From assembly GCF_029977985.1 (NCBI RefSeq), contig NZ_JARKOT010000084.1:1-51053 (forward strand): DNA of 51,053 nt. The letters run 5' to 3'. This document shows positions 27,041 through 36,474 of the stretch, in pieces. Within the stretch, counting starts at the first letter, position 1. The number at the start of each line of letters is the position of its first letter. The notes below the pieces were generated by a model. It was given only the letters and a program-made list of their open reading frames with translations, had not been told where the DNA came from and ran no database searches. This DNA is from Propioniciclava sp. (GTDB taxonomy: Bacteria; Actinomycetota; Actinomycetes; Propionibacteriales; Propionibacteriaceae). Both the position numbers and the translations under genes were made by a program.

Positions 27041-27700
27041 TCAGGCCCGCGCCAGCAGGGCGACGAGGAAGTCGGACGCCGCGTCGAACGGCCGCAGATC
27101 CCACGTGCCGAACGTCTGCTGGACGCGCAGACCGGACGCCGCCGCGTCCGCCTCGAAATCGGCGGGTGCGTAGCCGCGGGACAGCCCGAAGCCGACGACG
27201 ACCCGGCCGTCGGGGGCGAGCCAGCGGGCGAAGTTGGCGAGGACCGCGCGGCGCGTGCCGGGGTGCAGGAACGTCATGACGTTGCCGGCGCACAGGATGA
27301 CGTCGTAGGCCGAGGGAGCACCCTTGGGCAGCTCGAAGGTGGCGAGGTCGCCCACGTGGTAGGCGGGTCCGGGGTCGTCGGCCTCCGCGGCTTCGATGAG
27401 CACCGGGTCGAGGTCGACGCCCACCACGGTGTGGCCCGCGCGGTGCAGATGGCCGGCGTGGCGGCCGGGACCGCAGCCGGCGTCGAGGATCGTCGCGCCG
27501 CGCGGGGCGAGGGCGTCCACGAGGCGGGCCTCGCCGACGAGGTCGGCCCCGGAGGCGGCCATCGCCTTGAACCGGTCGACGTACCAGCGCGAGTGGCCGG
27601 GGTTGGCGTCGGTCAGGTCGGCCCACCTGCTGCGCAGCGTCCCGATCGCCTGGGCGGCCTTGACGACGGGCACGCTGGGCCCGATCCCACGATGCTCCAC
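27041..27700 (-). CDS. Class I SAM-dependent methyltransferase
   Basis: A 219-residue protein. The SAM-binding motif I is ATILDAGCGPGRHAGHL, with acidic residue in VVGVDLDPVLIEAAEAD, and motif IV-like YDVILCAGNVMTFL. The substrate is unknown; this fold acts on small molecules, lipids or proteins. The GTG at 27700 lies 1 nt after the 3' end of tRNA-Thr, which is an unlikely place for a ribosome site, so translation may really start further in. The C-terminus is convergent with the response regulator, 1 nt between stops. Confidence 0.85.
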   Translation of the reverse strand: MEHRGIGPSVPVVKAAQAIGTLRSRWADLTDANPGHSRWYVDRFKAMAASGADLVGEARLVDALAPRGATILDAGCGPGRHAGHLHRAGHTVVGVDLDPVLIEAAEADDPGPAYHVGDLATFELPKGAPSAYDVILCAGNVMTFLHPGTRRAVLANFARWLAPDGRVVVGFGLSRGYAPADFEADAAASGLRVQQTFGTWDLRPFDAASDFLVALLARA

Positions 27701-27701
27701 G

Positions 27702-27774
27702 AGCCTCCGACAGGATTCGAACCCGCGACCATCCGCTTACAAGGCGGGAGCTCTACCGACTGAGCTACGGAGGC
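27702..27774 (-). tRNA. tRNA-Thr (anticodon TGT)
   Basis: On the minus strand the cloverleaf reads: acceptor GCCTCCG paired with CGGAGGC, D-arm GCTC...GAGC, anticodon loop CTTGTAA (TGT), variable loop TGGTC, T-arm GCGGG-TTCGAAT-CCTGT, discriminator T. The top pair of the anticodon stem is a C-A mismatch. CCA is not encoded. It stands between the P-loop kinase gene and a methyltransferase gene on the same strand. Confidence 0.93.
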
Positions 27775-27776
27775 GT

Positions 27777-27792
27777 GGCCCGCGCGCGGGCC
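27777..27792. terminator. 16-bp perfect palindrome upstream of tRNA-Thr
   Basis: GGCCCGCGCGCGGGCC reads the same on both strands and lies between the kinase stop (27827) and the tRNA 5' end. It could end the kinase transcript or lie in the tRNA leader. Confidence 0.4.
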
Positions 27793-27826
27793 GGGGACCA
27801 TTCTTCCATGCTGCCGCCGCGTCCCC

Positions 27827-28360
27827 TCACCGCCGCGCGAATCCGTGGCCCGGGCGGTACCACCAGTCGGCGAGGGCGGTGGGGTGGTGGGCAGCGAGGT
27901 GGGTGTCCTCCTGCGCGGCCCATCGGTCCCAGTGGGGCGCGAAGGTGGCCCCGTCGCGGGCCAGCGCCCGCTCGCGCCGGGCGGCGTCCGGGAGTTCGAC
28001 CCAGATCCCCGCCGTAGCGAGGGCCCGGTTGGCCGGGGTGAGGGCGCCGCAGCCCTCCACGACGAGCGGGCCGTCCGAGGCGAGGTCGACCCACCCGCCC
28101 GGACGCCGCCGGTGCCAGTCCCAGCGCGTGTAGCCCGGCTCGGTGCGGCGCAGGACGTCGCGAGCAACGGCGTCCGACCCCGCGGCGAGGCCGTCCCAGC
28201 CGGGGAACAGGTCGTCGAGGCTGACGAGCGTGACCGGCCCGGGCCATGCGGCGACCAGGCGGGCGGCCAGCGTCGACTTGCCTGCGCCGGATCGGCCGTC
28301 GACGAGCACGACCGGGCGCGGCGGAGCCGCCAGTTCGGCGACGACTGCAGCGAACCTCAC
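27827..28360 (-). CDS. P-loop nucleotide kinase (uridine-kinase-like ATPase)
   Basis: A 177-residue protein. The Walker A loop is LVDGRSGAGKSTLAARL (about residues 20-36), then a nucleoside-kinase-like VTLVSLDDLFPGWDGL and WVDLASDGPLVVEGCGAL, and a late region RERALARDG resembling the lid. It resembles uridine/pantothenate-type kinases but is shorter and lacks their full substrate-binding signatures, so the substrate is left open. GTG at 28360 overlaps the TGA of the DUF808 gene (GTGA), so the two are co-transcribed. Confidence 0.8.
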   Translation of the reverse strand: MRFAAVVAELAAPPRPVVLVDGRSGAGKSTLAARLVAAWPGPVTLVSLDDLFPGWDGLAAGSDAVARDVLRRTEPGYTRWDWHRRRPGGWVDLASDGPLVVEGCGALTPANRALATAGIWVELPDAARRERALARDGATFAPHWDRWAAQEDTHLAAHHPTALADWWYRPGHGFARR

Positions 28361-29346
28361 TCGGCCAGATCGGAGGCTCTGGGGTGCGGGTCGGCCGCAT
28401 GCTTGCCGCCCGTGCGCGGGATGAGGTGCATGACCACCACGATCACCGCGCCCACGGCGAGGCCGATGAGGAACGAGAAGAACGTGTTCGTCAGCCAGCC
28501 GAGGAAGGGGCCGACGACGCCCGTGGCGTGCGCGACCGCCTCCTCGAGGTGATGGACGAAGGCGTAGGGGGCGTGCCAGCCGAGCGTGTCGACGCCGACG
28601 AGCAGGATGTGCCCGCCAACCCACAGCATGGCGATCATGCCGATGAGCGACAGCGCGGCGAGCACCTTCGGCATCGCCGCCACGAGCCCGCGGCCGACCC
28701 GCTGGCGGAAGCCGGTGCTGTTCTCGATGAGGTGGAGGCCGATGTCGTCCATCTTGACGATGAGCGCGACGACGCCGTACACGCCGATCGTGATCGCGAT
28801 CGCCACGACGACCAGGATGATCGCCCGCGGCAGCAGCGCCTGGTCGGCGACCTCGTTGAGGGCGATCACCATGATCTCGGCGGACAGGATGAAGTCGGTG
28901 CGGATCGCCGAGGCGACCATGTGCTTCTCCTGCTCCTCCCCTTGCACGGCCACCGGCGGGGTGTCCTCCTCGGCGGCATGCTTGTCGTGCCCCGAGATCT
29001 TCTCCCACAGCTTCTCGGCGCCCTCGAACGACAGGTAGGTGCCGCCCACCATGAGCAGCGGGGTGAGCAGCCAGGGTGCGAACTGGCTGAGCAGCAGGGC
29101 GGCGGGCAGGATGAACAGGAGCTTGTTGCGCAGCGACCCCACGGCGATCCGTTTGATCATGGGCAGCTCGCGGGTCGGTTCGAAGCCGGTCACGTAACGC
29201 GGGGTCACAGCCGTGTCGTCGACGACGACGCCCGCCGCCTTCGCGCTGGCCCGGCCGGCCGCCGCGGCCACATCGTCGACGGAGGCCGCAGCCATCCGCG
29301 CCATGGTGGCGATGTCGTCCAACAGCGCGGCGAGACCCCCGGCCAT
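28357..29346 (-). CDS. DUF808 family membrane protein
   Basis: A 329-residue protein of the DUF808 (YedI) family. It begins MAGGLAALLDDIATMARMAAASVDDVA, which is the family signature, and has about six membrane helices between residues 75 and 310; TDFILSAEIMVIALNEV and GVYGVVALIVKMDDIGLHL are conserved blocks. Length is as usual. GGAGACGCAG precedes ATG 29346. The function of the family is not known. Confidence 0.92.
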   Translation of the reverse strand: MAGGLAALLDDIATMARMAAASVDDVAAAAGRASAKAAGVVVDDTAVTPRYVTGFEPTRELPMIKRIAVGSLRNKLLFILPAALLLSQFAPWLLTPLLMVGGTYLSFEGAEKLWEKISGHDKHAAEEDTPPVAVQGEEQEKHMVASAIRTDFILSAEIMVIALNEVADQALLPRAIILVVVAIAITIGVYGVVALIVKMDDIGLHLIENSTGFRQRVGRGLVAAMPKVLAALSLIGMIAMLWVGGHILLVGVDTLGWHAPYAFVHHLEEAVAHATGVVGPFLGWLTNTFFSFLIGLAVGAVIVVVMHLIPRTGGKHAADPHPRASDLAE

Positions 29347-29465
29347 CTGCGTCTCCGTTCTCCCTGTGCACCGTTCGTCGTGCAGGGGTAGTGTGCCATT
29401 CCCGCGTCGGGTTCGCCCTTGTCAGGGCTCACGAATCGGCATCGGTGGCGTCCGGTCGGGGAAGA

Positions 29466-30653
29466 TCAGGCCAGTCCGGGGCCGGCCAGGAACACCTGGC
29501 CGGCGCCGCGGGCCTCGACGCCGACATCGTGTGCGGTCAGGAAGAGCGCCTGGCCGCGGTCGAGCTGCAGGGTGTCGCCGCCGGCGCGGAAGGACGCCGC
29601 CCCCTCGGTCACGAGCGCGATGCGGGCGAAGCCGTCCCTCGGAACGGCGACGGGGACGCCGGGGGTGAGCTCGAGGCGCCACAGGTCGAACTCGGGGCAA
29701 CCGGTCGGGTAGTCGAACGCGCCGGCGGACACCTCGGTGCCGGTGATGATCTCGGGGTCGGTCCAGCCGAAGTCGACGACGCGGACGAGTTCGTCGACCG
29801 CGATGTGTTTGCGGGTGAGACCGCCGCGGAGCACGTTGTCGGAGGACGCCATCACTTCGATGCCCGTGCCGCGCAGGTGGGCGTGCATGCAGCCGGCGGG
29901 CACGTAGACCGCCTCGCCCGGGCGCAGGATGACATGGTTCATGAGCATCGCGGCGATGATGCCGGGATCGGCGGGGAAGGTGGCGTCGATCTCGAGGGCG
30001 GTGCGGGCCAGGCAGCCGGCGTCGCCCGGATCGTGCTCGTGCGCGCGGGCGGCGCGGAGGACGTCGTGGACGAGAGCCAGCCGGTCGCCTTCGATCGCGA
30101 GAATGTCGAGGAAGACTTCCTGCAGTGCCGCCTCGCCGCCCCGCGCGTTGAGGGGGGCCAGCAGCTTGAGAACGTCGTCGTTCACACCCAGCTGGTTGAA
30201 CAGCTGCCAGGTGATGCGCGGGCTGCGGAAGCCGTAGAGCGTGTGGAACTCGTCGAGAGCGACGAGGATCTCCGGCTTGGGCCAGTCGTCGCGGTAGACG
30301 CGCTCAGCGGCGTCCCGGGCGATGCCGCGGTTCTCCTCCTCGGCGAAACCCTCGACGGCCTGCTCGCGGGAGGGGTGGGCCTGCAGCGAAAGGGCATGCC
30401 GGGCGGAGAGGACCTTCATGAGGAACGGCAGGAGACTGCCGAACTCGTCGCCCGACCTCTCGCCCAGTTGCGCCGGGTCGGCTTCGAGGGCGGCGTCCAG
30501 AGCGACGCCACCTACGCGGGAGGGGGACAGCGGGTGTGCGCCGAGCCAGAACTCGGCGACCGGCTCGCCGTCGGCCTCGAAACCCAGGAGCGAGGGGATC
30601 GCATCGTGCGTGCCCCAGGCGTAGCGCGCCAAGGTGCCCTGCAGCTGCTCCAT
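29466..30653 (-). CDS. manA: Mannose-6-phosphate isomerase, class I
   Basis: A 395-residue zinc enzyme that links fructose-6-phosphate to mannose-6-phosphate for cell-wall sugars. Zinc ligands: LSLQAHPSREQA (Gln, His), DDWPKPEILVAL (Glu) and the later His in GCMHAHLRGTGIEVMASSDNVLRGGLT, which also carries the family's catalytic Arg. ATG 30653 starts MEQLQGTLARYAWG, the usual N-terminus, and AAGGAAGGA lies 6 nt upstream; the 11 codons before it are discarded. Confidence 0.95.
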   Translation of the reverse strand: MEQLQGTLARYAWGTHDAIPSLLGFEADGEPVAEFWLGAHPLSPSRVGGVALDAALEADPAQLGERSGDEFGSLLPFLMKVLSARHALSLQAHPSREQAVEGFAEEENRGIARDAAERVYRDDWPKPEILVALDEFHTLYGFRSPRITWQLFNQLGVNDDVLKLLAPLNARGGEAALQEVFLDILAIEGDRLALVHDVLRAARAHEHDPGDAGCLARTALEIDATFPADPGIIAAMLMNHVILRPGEAVYVPAGCMHAHLRGTGIEVMASSDNVLRGGLTRKHIAVDELVRVVDFGWTDPEIITGTEVSAGAFDYPTGCPEFDLWRLELTPGVPVAVPRDGFARIALVTEGAASFRAGGDTLQLDRGQALFLTAHDVGVEARGAGQVFLAGPGLA

Positions 30654-30773
30654 GGTGTCCTTCCTTCCGGCGGGGGTCCCGTCCATTCAACCCGTCCGTG
30701 GGGGGAGCGGCAACCTCCCGTGCGGGTGATCCCGGCGAATGACAGCGGTGTCATTCGCGGCTAGGCTGGACGC

Positions 30774-31082
30774 ATGTCCGATGCGCTGCCGACGTCTGAT
30801 GTTGCCGGGGTCGACGAGCTGCCTGAGGGGCTCACCGAGCTCGAGGCCGGCATCCTGGCGTTCGAGGAGCGCTGGTTCGCCGCCGATGGCTCCAAGGACG
30901 CAGAGATCAGGGCGCGGTTCGAGTTGTCCGGGCCGCGCTACCACCAGATCCTCAACGCGCTGCTCGACCGCCCGGAGGCGCTGGCCTACCGGCCGATGCT
31001 CGTGAAGCGCCTCATCCGCCTGCGGGCGAAGCGCCAGCAGGACCGCTCCGCCCGGCACCTGAGCGTCCGCGTCGGGCTCTGA
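30774..31082 (+). CDS. DUF3263 helix-turn-helix protein
   Basis: A 102-residue protein. Residues about 25-85 match the actinobacterial DUF3263 domain: ILAFEERWFAADGSKDAEIR, the helix-turn-helix-like FELSGPRYHQILNALL and YRPMLVKRLIRLRAKRQ. It is probably a small DNA-binding regulator. ATG 30774 follows TAGGCT (30762-30767) by 6 nt, so it is probably leaderless. Its 3' end overlaps the opposite-strand gene by 71 bp. Confidence 0.88.
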   Translation: MSDALPTSDVAGVDELPEGLTELEAGILAFEERWFAADGSKDAEIRARFELSGPRYHQILNALLDRPEALAYRPMLVKRLIRLRAKRQQDRSARHLSVRVGL

Positions 31083-31545
31083 ACTCCGCCACCAGCCCAC
31101 CGATGGACCAGCCGGGCGCGTGGGGCTCGCCCGTCTCCGGGTGGACGTAGCCACCCGTCACCAAACCGGCGTGTCGTTCGAGGGGGTTGCGGATCGCCGG
31201 GTTGCCCGAACGCAGCAGCGACCAGGCCGTCGCCAGCGTGTAGGCGGGGAAGAACCAGACGCCCCCCGCGGCGTACTGCCAGGCGTGCCGGGCCTCGTGA
31301 CCGAGCGTGCCTGGGCAGCGGGCCTCGAGTGTGTCCAGGTCGGACGCCGTCGCCACCACGTTGCCCACCGTGAACGCGCCGGCGATGGGGAAGCGCAGCC
31401 GATAGCCCTCGGCGAGGATCAGACCCTCCGGGCCCCATCGCAGGCGTGACCGGCCGGCGAGCGCGACGGCGAGCCCGAGCGGCGTCGTCAGGTTCAGCCA
31501 GTTGGCGGCGGCGCGGACGCCGTGGGCTGCAGTCAGGCGCGACAC
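31012..31545 (-). CDS. Actinobacterial HEARH protein (putative metalloprotease-like)
   Basis: A 177-residue protein. The central TLGHEARHAWQYA has an HExxH-type site (His83, Glu84, His87) and is followed by FFPAYTLATAW, a hydrophobic stretch, and an ERHAGLVTGGY segment. Basic N-terminus; no clear signal peptide. Zinc peptidase activity is inferred from the HEARH motif only. GTG 31545 has GAGGAT 6 nt upstream. The last 71 bp lie antisense inside the DUF3263 gene, and the Arg/Gly/Ser-rich tail encoded there may be poorly conserved. Confidence 0.72.
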   Translation of the reverse strand: MSRLTAAHGVRAAANWLNLTTPLGLAVALAGRSRLRWGPEGLILAEGYRLRFPIAGAFTVGNVVATASDLDTLEARCPGTLGHEARHAWQYAAGGVWFFPAYTLATAWSLLRSGNPAIRNPLERHAGLVTGGYVHPETGEPHAPGWSIGGLVAEFRARRGRSGAGRSGPAGASPAGG

Positions 31546-31584
31546 GCGACCATCCTCGCACGGGCGCCCGCCGCCCGGAATCCG

Positions 31585-31611
31585 TTTGCACTCACCCCGG
31601 GCGAGTGCTAA
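31585..31611. promoter_or_regulatory. CIRCE operator 1 upstream of groEL
   Basis: TTTGCACTC, 9-nt spacer, GAGTGCTAA: one mismatch from the CIRCE consensus bound by HrcA. TTGCAC (31586-31591) and TAAACA (31609-31614), spaced 17 nt, could be the promoter, which this operator would cover. Confidence 0.9.
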
Positions 31612-31618
31612 ACATGGA

Positions 31619-31645
31619 TTAGCACTCGACTCGGTCGAGTGCTAC
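31619..31645. promoter_or_regulatory. CIRCE operator 2 upstream of groEL
   Basis: TTAGCACTC, 9-nt spacer, GAGTGCTAC: one mismatch from the consensus. It begins 8 nt after CIRCE 1 and lies around the expected transcription start, 89 nt before the groEL GTG. Confidence 0.93.
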
Positions 31646-31661
31646 CCGTCCGGCCCGGTGA

Positions 31662-33362
<1,701 letters not shown>

Positions 33363-33391
33363 GTCGCAGGCACCGAGGCACCACATCCCCT

Positions 33392-33427
33392 CCGGAGGGC
33401 GTCCCGCAGCAGCGGGGCGCCCTCCGG
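33392..33427 (+). terminator. groEL terminator
   Basis: CCGGAGGGCGTCCCGC (33392-33407), loop AGCA, GCGGGGCGCCCTCCGG (33412-33427): 16-bp stem with one mismatch, 29 nt after the groEL stop. Confidence 0.85.
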
Positions 33428-33522
33428 TGCGTTCGGGGTCAGAGAGCACGTGACCCGATCGGATGTATCACCGCGGCGGCGGCGCGGCTCTTGACGGCCG
33501 TACCCACCCGAAAGGAACCGCC

Positions 33523-33987
33523 ATGCGCACCGCCTACAAGGCCCTCGCTTACCTCGTCTGCGCGCTCGTCGCCCTCCAGGCCGCCTCGCACGCCTGGGTG
33601 TCTGCCGGGCTCGGCCAGTACGTCGCCCAAGGTGGCACGCTCGACTTCTCGTCCGAGGGGCTGCCCCCGTTCCCCGAGGCGCTCGGCTTCGCCATTCACG
33701 GCATGAACGGCATGTACGTGATCCCGATCGTCGCCGTGCTTCTCCTCGTCGTCGCGTTCGCGTCCAGGCTGCCCGGGGCCGTGAGCCGCGCCGGCATCGT
33801 CCTCGTCCTCGTCGTCCTGCAAGTCGTGTTCGGGCTGTTCGGGCACTCCCTCACCGCGCTCGCCTTCCTCCACGGTCTCAATGCGCTGCTGCTCTTCGCT
33901 GCGGCGTACGTCGCCGCGCGCGGCGTCCGGACCGTCGAGGCGGCGGACCCCGCCCTCGACTACGTCTCCGCTGATCGTGAGCGCTGA
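33523..33987 (+). CDS. Small four-helix membrane protein upstream of the multicopper oxidase
   Basis: A 154-residue protein with four membrane helices (about residues 7-28, 58-80, 85-108, 112-135). Histidines lie at or in the membrane: SHAWVSAGLG, FAIHGMNGMYV, GHSLTALAFLHGLNALLLF. AAAGGA is 6 nt before ATG 33523. The oxidase gene starts inside its 3' end (GTG 33977), so the two are translationally linked. The paired conserved His residues would suit haem or metal binding, but that is inference; I do not recognise the family with certainty. Confidence 0.82.
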   Translation: MRTAYKALAYLVCALVALQAASHAWVSAGLGQYVAQGGTLDFSSEGLPPFPEALGFAIHGMNGMYVIPIVAVLLLVVAFASRLPGAVSRAGIVLVLVVLQVVFGLFGHSLTALAFLHGLNALLLFAAAYVAARGVRTVEAADPALDYVSADRER

Positions 33988-35455
33988 CGCCACCCGCCTC
34001 CTGCGTCGCCTCGGAGCCGGCCTCGCCGCCCTCGTCCTCCTGCTCGTCGGGTGGGCGTGGTGGGGGAGCCGGCTCCCGGCGTCCTACGGGGCCGACGCGA
34101 TGGGCGTGGCGGACTTCGGCGGCGGGCCGGAGGGCGGGCACCACGACGGGCACCACGACGGGCCGGACGCCGCGGGCGTCAGCCTCACGACGCTCACGGC
34201 AGACCCCACCCGGGCCGCGGACGTGCGGTACGAGCTCGTGGCGCGCGCCGAACGGGTGACGCTGCCCGGTGCGATGCCGTTCGACGGCTACACGCTGAAT
34301 GGCACCACCCCGGCGCCCGAGATCCGCGCGCGGGAGGGGCAACTGGTCGAGGTCGTGCTGCGCAACGAGAACGTGGCCGCGGGCACGACGCTGCACTGGC
34401 ACGGCCTGGACGTGCCCAACGCGATGGACGGCGTGGCCGGCGTCACGCAGGATGCCGTGCTGCCCGGGGAGTCCTTCACCTACCGGTTCGTCGCCAACCA
34501 GGTGGGCACGTTCTGGTACCACTCGCACCAGGTCGCCAACCCGCAGGTCGTGGGCGGGCTGTTCGGTGCCCTCGTCGTCGAGCCGGCGGCCGGGGGCGAG
34601 CCGGACGCCGTCGCCCTCCTCCATACCTACCCCGGCCAGACGCGCAGCCTGAGCGGCGTGCTGGGGGACGCGCACCGCGAGGCGCCGGCCGGATCGCGGG
34701 TGCGCATGCGGGTCGTCAACACCGACAACCTGGCGACTGCCGTGTGGGTCGCCGGCGGCCCCTTCCGGCTGGTGGCGGTCGACGGGGTCGACCTCCACGG
34801 GCCGACCCCGATCGAGGGCCGGCGCGTCATCGTGCCCGCCGGCGGGCGGGTCGACCTGGCCGTCGAGGTGCCCGCGAGTGGCGGCGTCCGGCTGCAGGCG
34901 CCCGGGGTCTCGCTCGTGCTCGGGCCGGCGGGGGCGAGCGCGCCGACGGCGTCCAGCCCGGGGGAGATCCTCGACCTGCTGACCTACGGAACGTCGACTC
35001 CACTCCCGTTCGCGACCGACGCGCCCGACCGGTTCTCCTACGACATCGGCCGCCTGCCGGGATTCCTCGACGGCCGGCCGGGGTTCTGGTGGTCGATCAA
35101 CGGGCGCATCGTGCCCCACGTGCCGATGTTCGTGGTGGCCGAAGGCGACGTGGTCGTGATGCGGATCACGAACAACAGCGGCCAGTCGCACCCGATGCAC
35201 CTGCACGGCCATCATCTCGTCGTGCTGGCGCGCAACGAGGCGGCGGCGTCTGGGAGCCCGTGGTGGGTCGACTCGCTCGAGGTCGGGCACGGGGAGAGCT
35301 ACGACGTCGCTTTCTTGGCGGACAACCCCGGAATCTGGATGGGCCACTGCCACAACCTTCCCCACGCGGCGGAGGGCCTCATGACGCACGTGATGTATAC
35401 GGGTGTGACGACGCCGTTCCTCCTCGGTGCCGCCAGCGGCAACGTGCCCGAGTGA
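33977..35455 (+). CDS. Multicopper oxidase
   Basis: A 492-residue exported enzyme. One membrane anchor (about residues 12-32), a His-rich GGHHDGHHDG stretch, then cupredoxin domains with all copper-ligand motifs: LHWHG (His140, His142), WYHSH (His182, His184), HPMHLHGHH (His405, 408, 410) and HCHNLPHAAEGLM (His457, His459, His463; Met469 as likely axial type-1 ligand). It oxidises a substrate, often Cu(I) or a phenol, and reduces oxygen to water. It starts within the preceding gene. CutC follows after 221 bp. Copper tolerance is plausible but no CsoR-type operator was seen. Confidence 0.93.
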   Translation: MSADATRLLRRLGAGLAALVLLLVGWAWWGSRLPASYGADAMGVADFGGGPEGGHHDGHHDGPDAAGVSLTTLTADPTRAADVRYELVARAERVTLPGAMPFDGYTLNGTTPAPEIRAREGQLVEVVLRNENVAAGTTLHWHGLDVPNAMDGVAGVTQDAVLPGESFTYRFVANQVGTFWYHSHQVANPQVVGGLFGALVVEPAAGGEPDAVALLHTYPGQTRSLSGVLGDAHREAPAGSRVRMRVVNTDNLATAVWVAGGPFRLVAVDGVDLHGPTPIEGRRVIVPAGGRVDLAVEVPASGGVRLQAPGVSLVLGPAGASAPTASSPGEILDLLTYGTSTPLPFATDAPDRFSYDIGRLPGFLDGRPGFWWSINGRIVPHVPMFVVAEGDVVVMRITNNSGQSHPMHLHGHHLVVLARNEAAASGSPWWVDSLEVGHGESYDVAFLADNPGIWMGHCHNLPHAAEGLMTHVMYTGVTTPFLLGAASGNVPE

Positions 35456-35533
35456 GGCCGCGCCGGTCCGGGGCGGCGTCCTGCTCAGGACGGGCCAACT
35501 TCCCTTGCGCCGCGCGACTTCTCGCCCCTAGAT

Positions 35534-35567
35534 CCACTTCCCTACCGTTGCAACGCTAGGGAAGTGG
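35534..35567. repeat. 34-bp near-perfect palindrome between the oxidase and cutC genes
   Basis: CCACTTCCCTA (35534-35544) and TAGGGAAGTGG (35557-35567) are exact reverse complements; the centre CGTTGCAACG is itself palindromic and only the C/C pair at 35545/35556 fails. With no loop it looks more like a protein-binding site than a terminator. The rest of the 221-bp gap (35456-35676) holds no gene, only CATCAT at 35665-35670, 6 nt before the cutC ATG. Confidence 0.7.
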
Positions 35568-35676
35568 GCGGGGGGCCTGGGAGCGGGTGTGAAACCGGGG
35601 AGTGGGCCGGTGGAAGGGGAGCGCCGGCCCGCGTGGCGGGCGGGGCGGGTGAGGCCGGTTTCGGCATCATGGGGAC

Positions 35677-36378
35677 ATGTCAGGGTTGCTCGAGGTGCGG
35701 GTGCTGGGCCCGCACGACGCCGCACCCGCCGAGGCCGGCGGGGCGGACCGGCTCGAGTTCGTGCACCTCACGGACGACGGGCCGATGTCGCCCGAGCCGC
35801 GAGAGGTGGCGGCGGTCAGGTCGCGATCGCCGCTGCACCTGCGTCCGCTCCTGCGGTTGCGGGGCGGCTACTCGACCGACGGCGGCGAGGCAGTGCGGCT
35901 GCGCGGGCTCGTCGGGAGTTACCTGGACGCCGGCGCCGACGGCCTCGTGCTGGGATTCCTGAACGGGCTGGGCGAGGTGGACGTCGAGGTGATCGGCACG
36001 CTGCTCGACGGCTTCGACGTGCCCTGGACCTTCTCGCGCGCCGTGGACGCCTGCCTCGACCCTGACGACGCGTGGGCGACGCTGCTGCGGCTGCCCGGGC
36101 TCGACGGCGTCCGCACGGCGGGGTCGGCACGGTCGCTCGAGCACGGTCTGGATGACCTCGTGGCCCGGGCGCGGGCCGACGAGCGCGTGGCGAAGCTGGT
36201 GGTGGCCGACGGCGACCTGCACCCCGACCATGTCCCGTGGCTCACCCGCGCCGGCGTCCGGCAGTTCCACGTGGACGACCAGGTGCGCCCGGGCGGCTCG
36301 CGCAAGGCCTACGTCGACGAGGCCCTCGTGGGTTCGTGGCGCCGTCTCTTGGATGCCGAGGTCGGCCGCGCCCGCTAG
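35677..36378 (+). CDS. cutC: CutC family copper homeostasis protein
   Basis: A 233-residue protein with the CutC TIM-barrel layout: LEVRVLGPHDAAPAEAGGADRLEF at the start, a central LRPLLRLRGGYSTD, DGLVLGFLNGLGEVD, VPWTFSRAVDACLD, LDGVRTAGSARSLEHGLDDL, and a final QFHVDDQVRPGG. CutC is cytosolic; its part in copper handling is debated in the literature. Beside a multicopper oxidase the copper link gains weight. ATG 35677 may be leaderless (CATCAT box). It lacks a Shine-Dalgarno site. Confidence 0.88.
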   Translation: MSGLLEVRVLGPHDAAPAEAGGADRLEFVHLTDDGPMSPEPREVAAVRSRSPLHLRPLLRLRGGYSTDGGEAVRLRGLVGSYLDAGADGLVLGFLNGLGEVDVEVIGTLLDGFDVPWTFSRAVDACLDPDDAWATLLRLPGLDGVRTAGSARSLEHGLDDLVARARADERVAKLVVADGDLHPDHVPWLTRAGVRQFHVDDQVRPGGSRKAYVDEALVGSWRRLLDAEVGRAR

Positions 36379-36393
36379 CGCGTCTCTTCTCAC

Positions 36394-36446
36394 GTTTTTG
36401 ACATTGGGTTTGTTGCCACGTGCGACGAATCCCATGTCAAAGAAAC
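36394..36446. repeat. AT-rich imperfect inverted repeat after cutC
   Basis: GTTTTTGACAT (36394-36404) is matched in reverse complement by ATGTCAAAGAAAC (36434-36446) with small bulges, and pairing continues weakly through GGGTTTGT / ACGAATCCC. It lies 15 nt after the cutC stop in DNA clearly richer in A and T than its surroundings. It could be a terminator or a small mobile remnant. Confidence 0.45.
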
Positions 36447-36474
36447 TAGGTCACCATCGTGGCCCCCAGGGCTG

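Noticed and set aside
27702-27774. tRNA-Thr as an integration site of a mobile island
   Set aside because: No integrase, no duplicated tRNA 3' end and ordinary chromosomal genes on both sides.
35534-35567. CsoR or CopY copper operator
   Set aside because: The palindrome does not contain the G/C-run dyad of CsoR sites or TACANNTGTA; kept only as an unknown palindrome.
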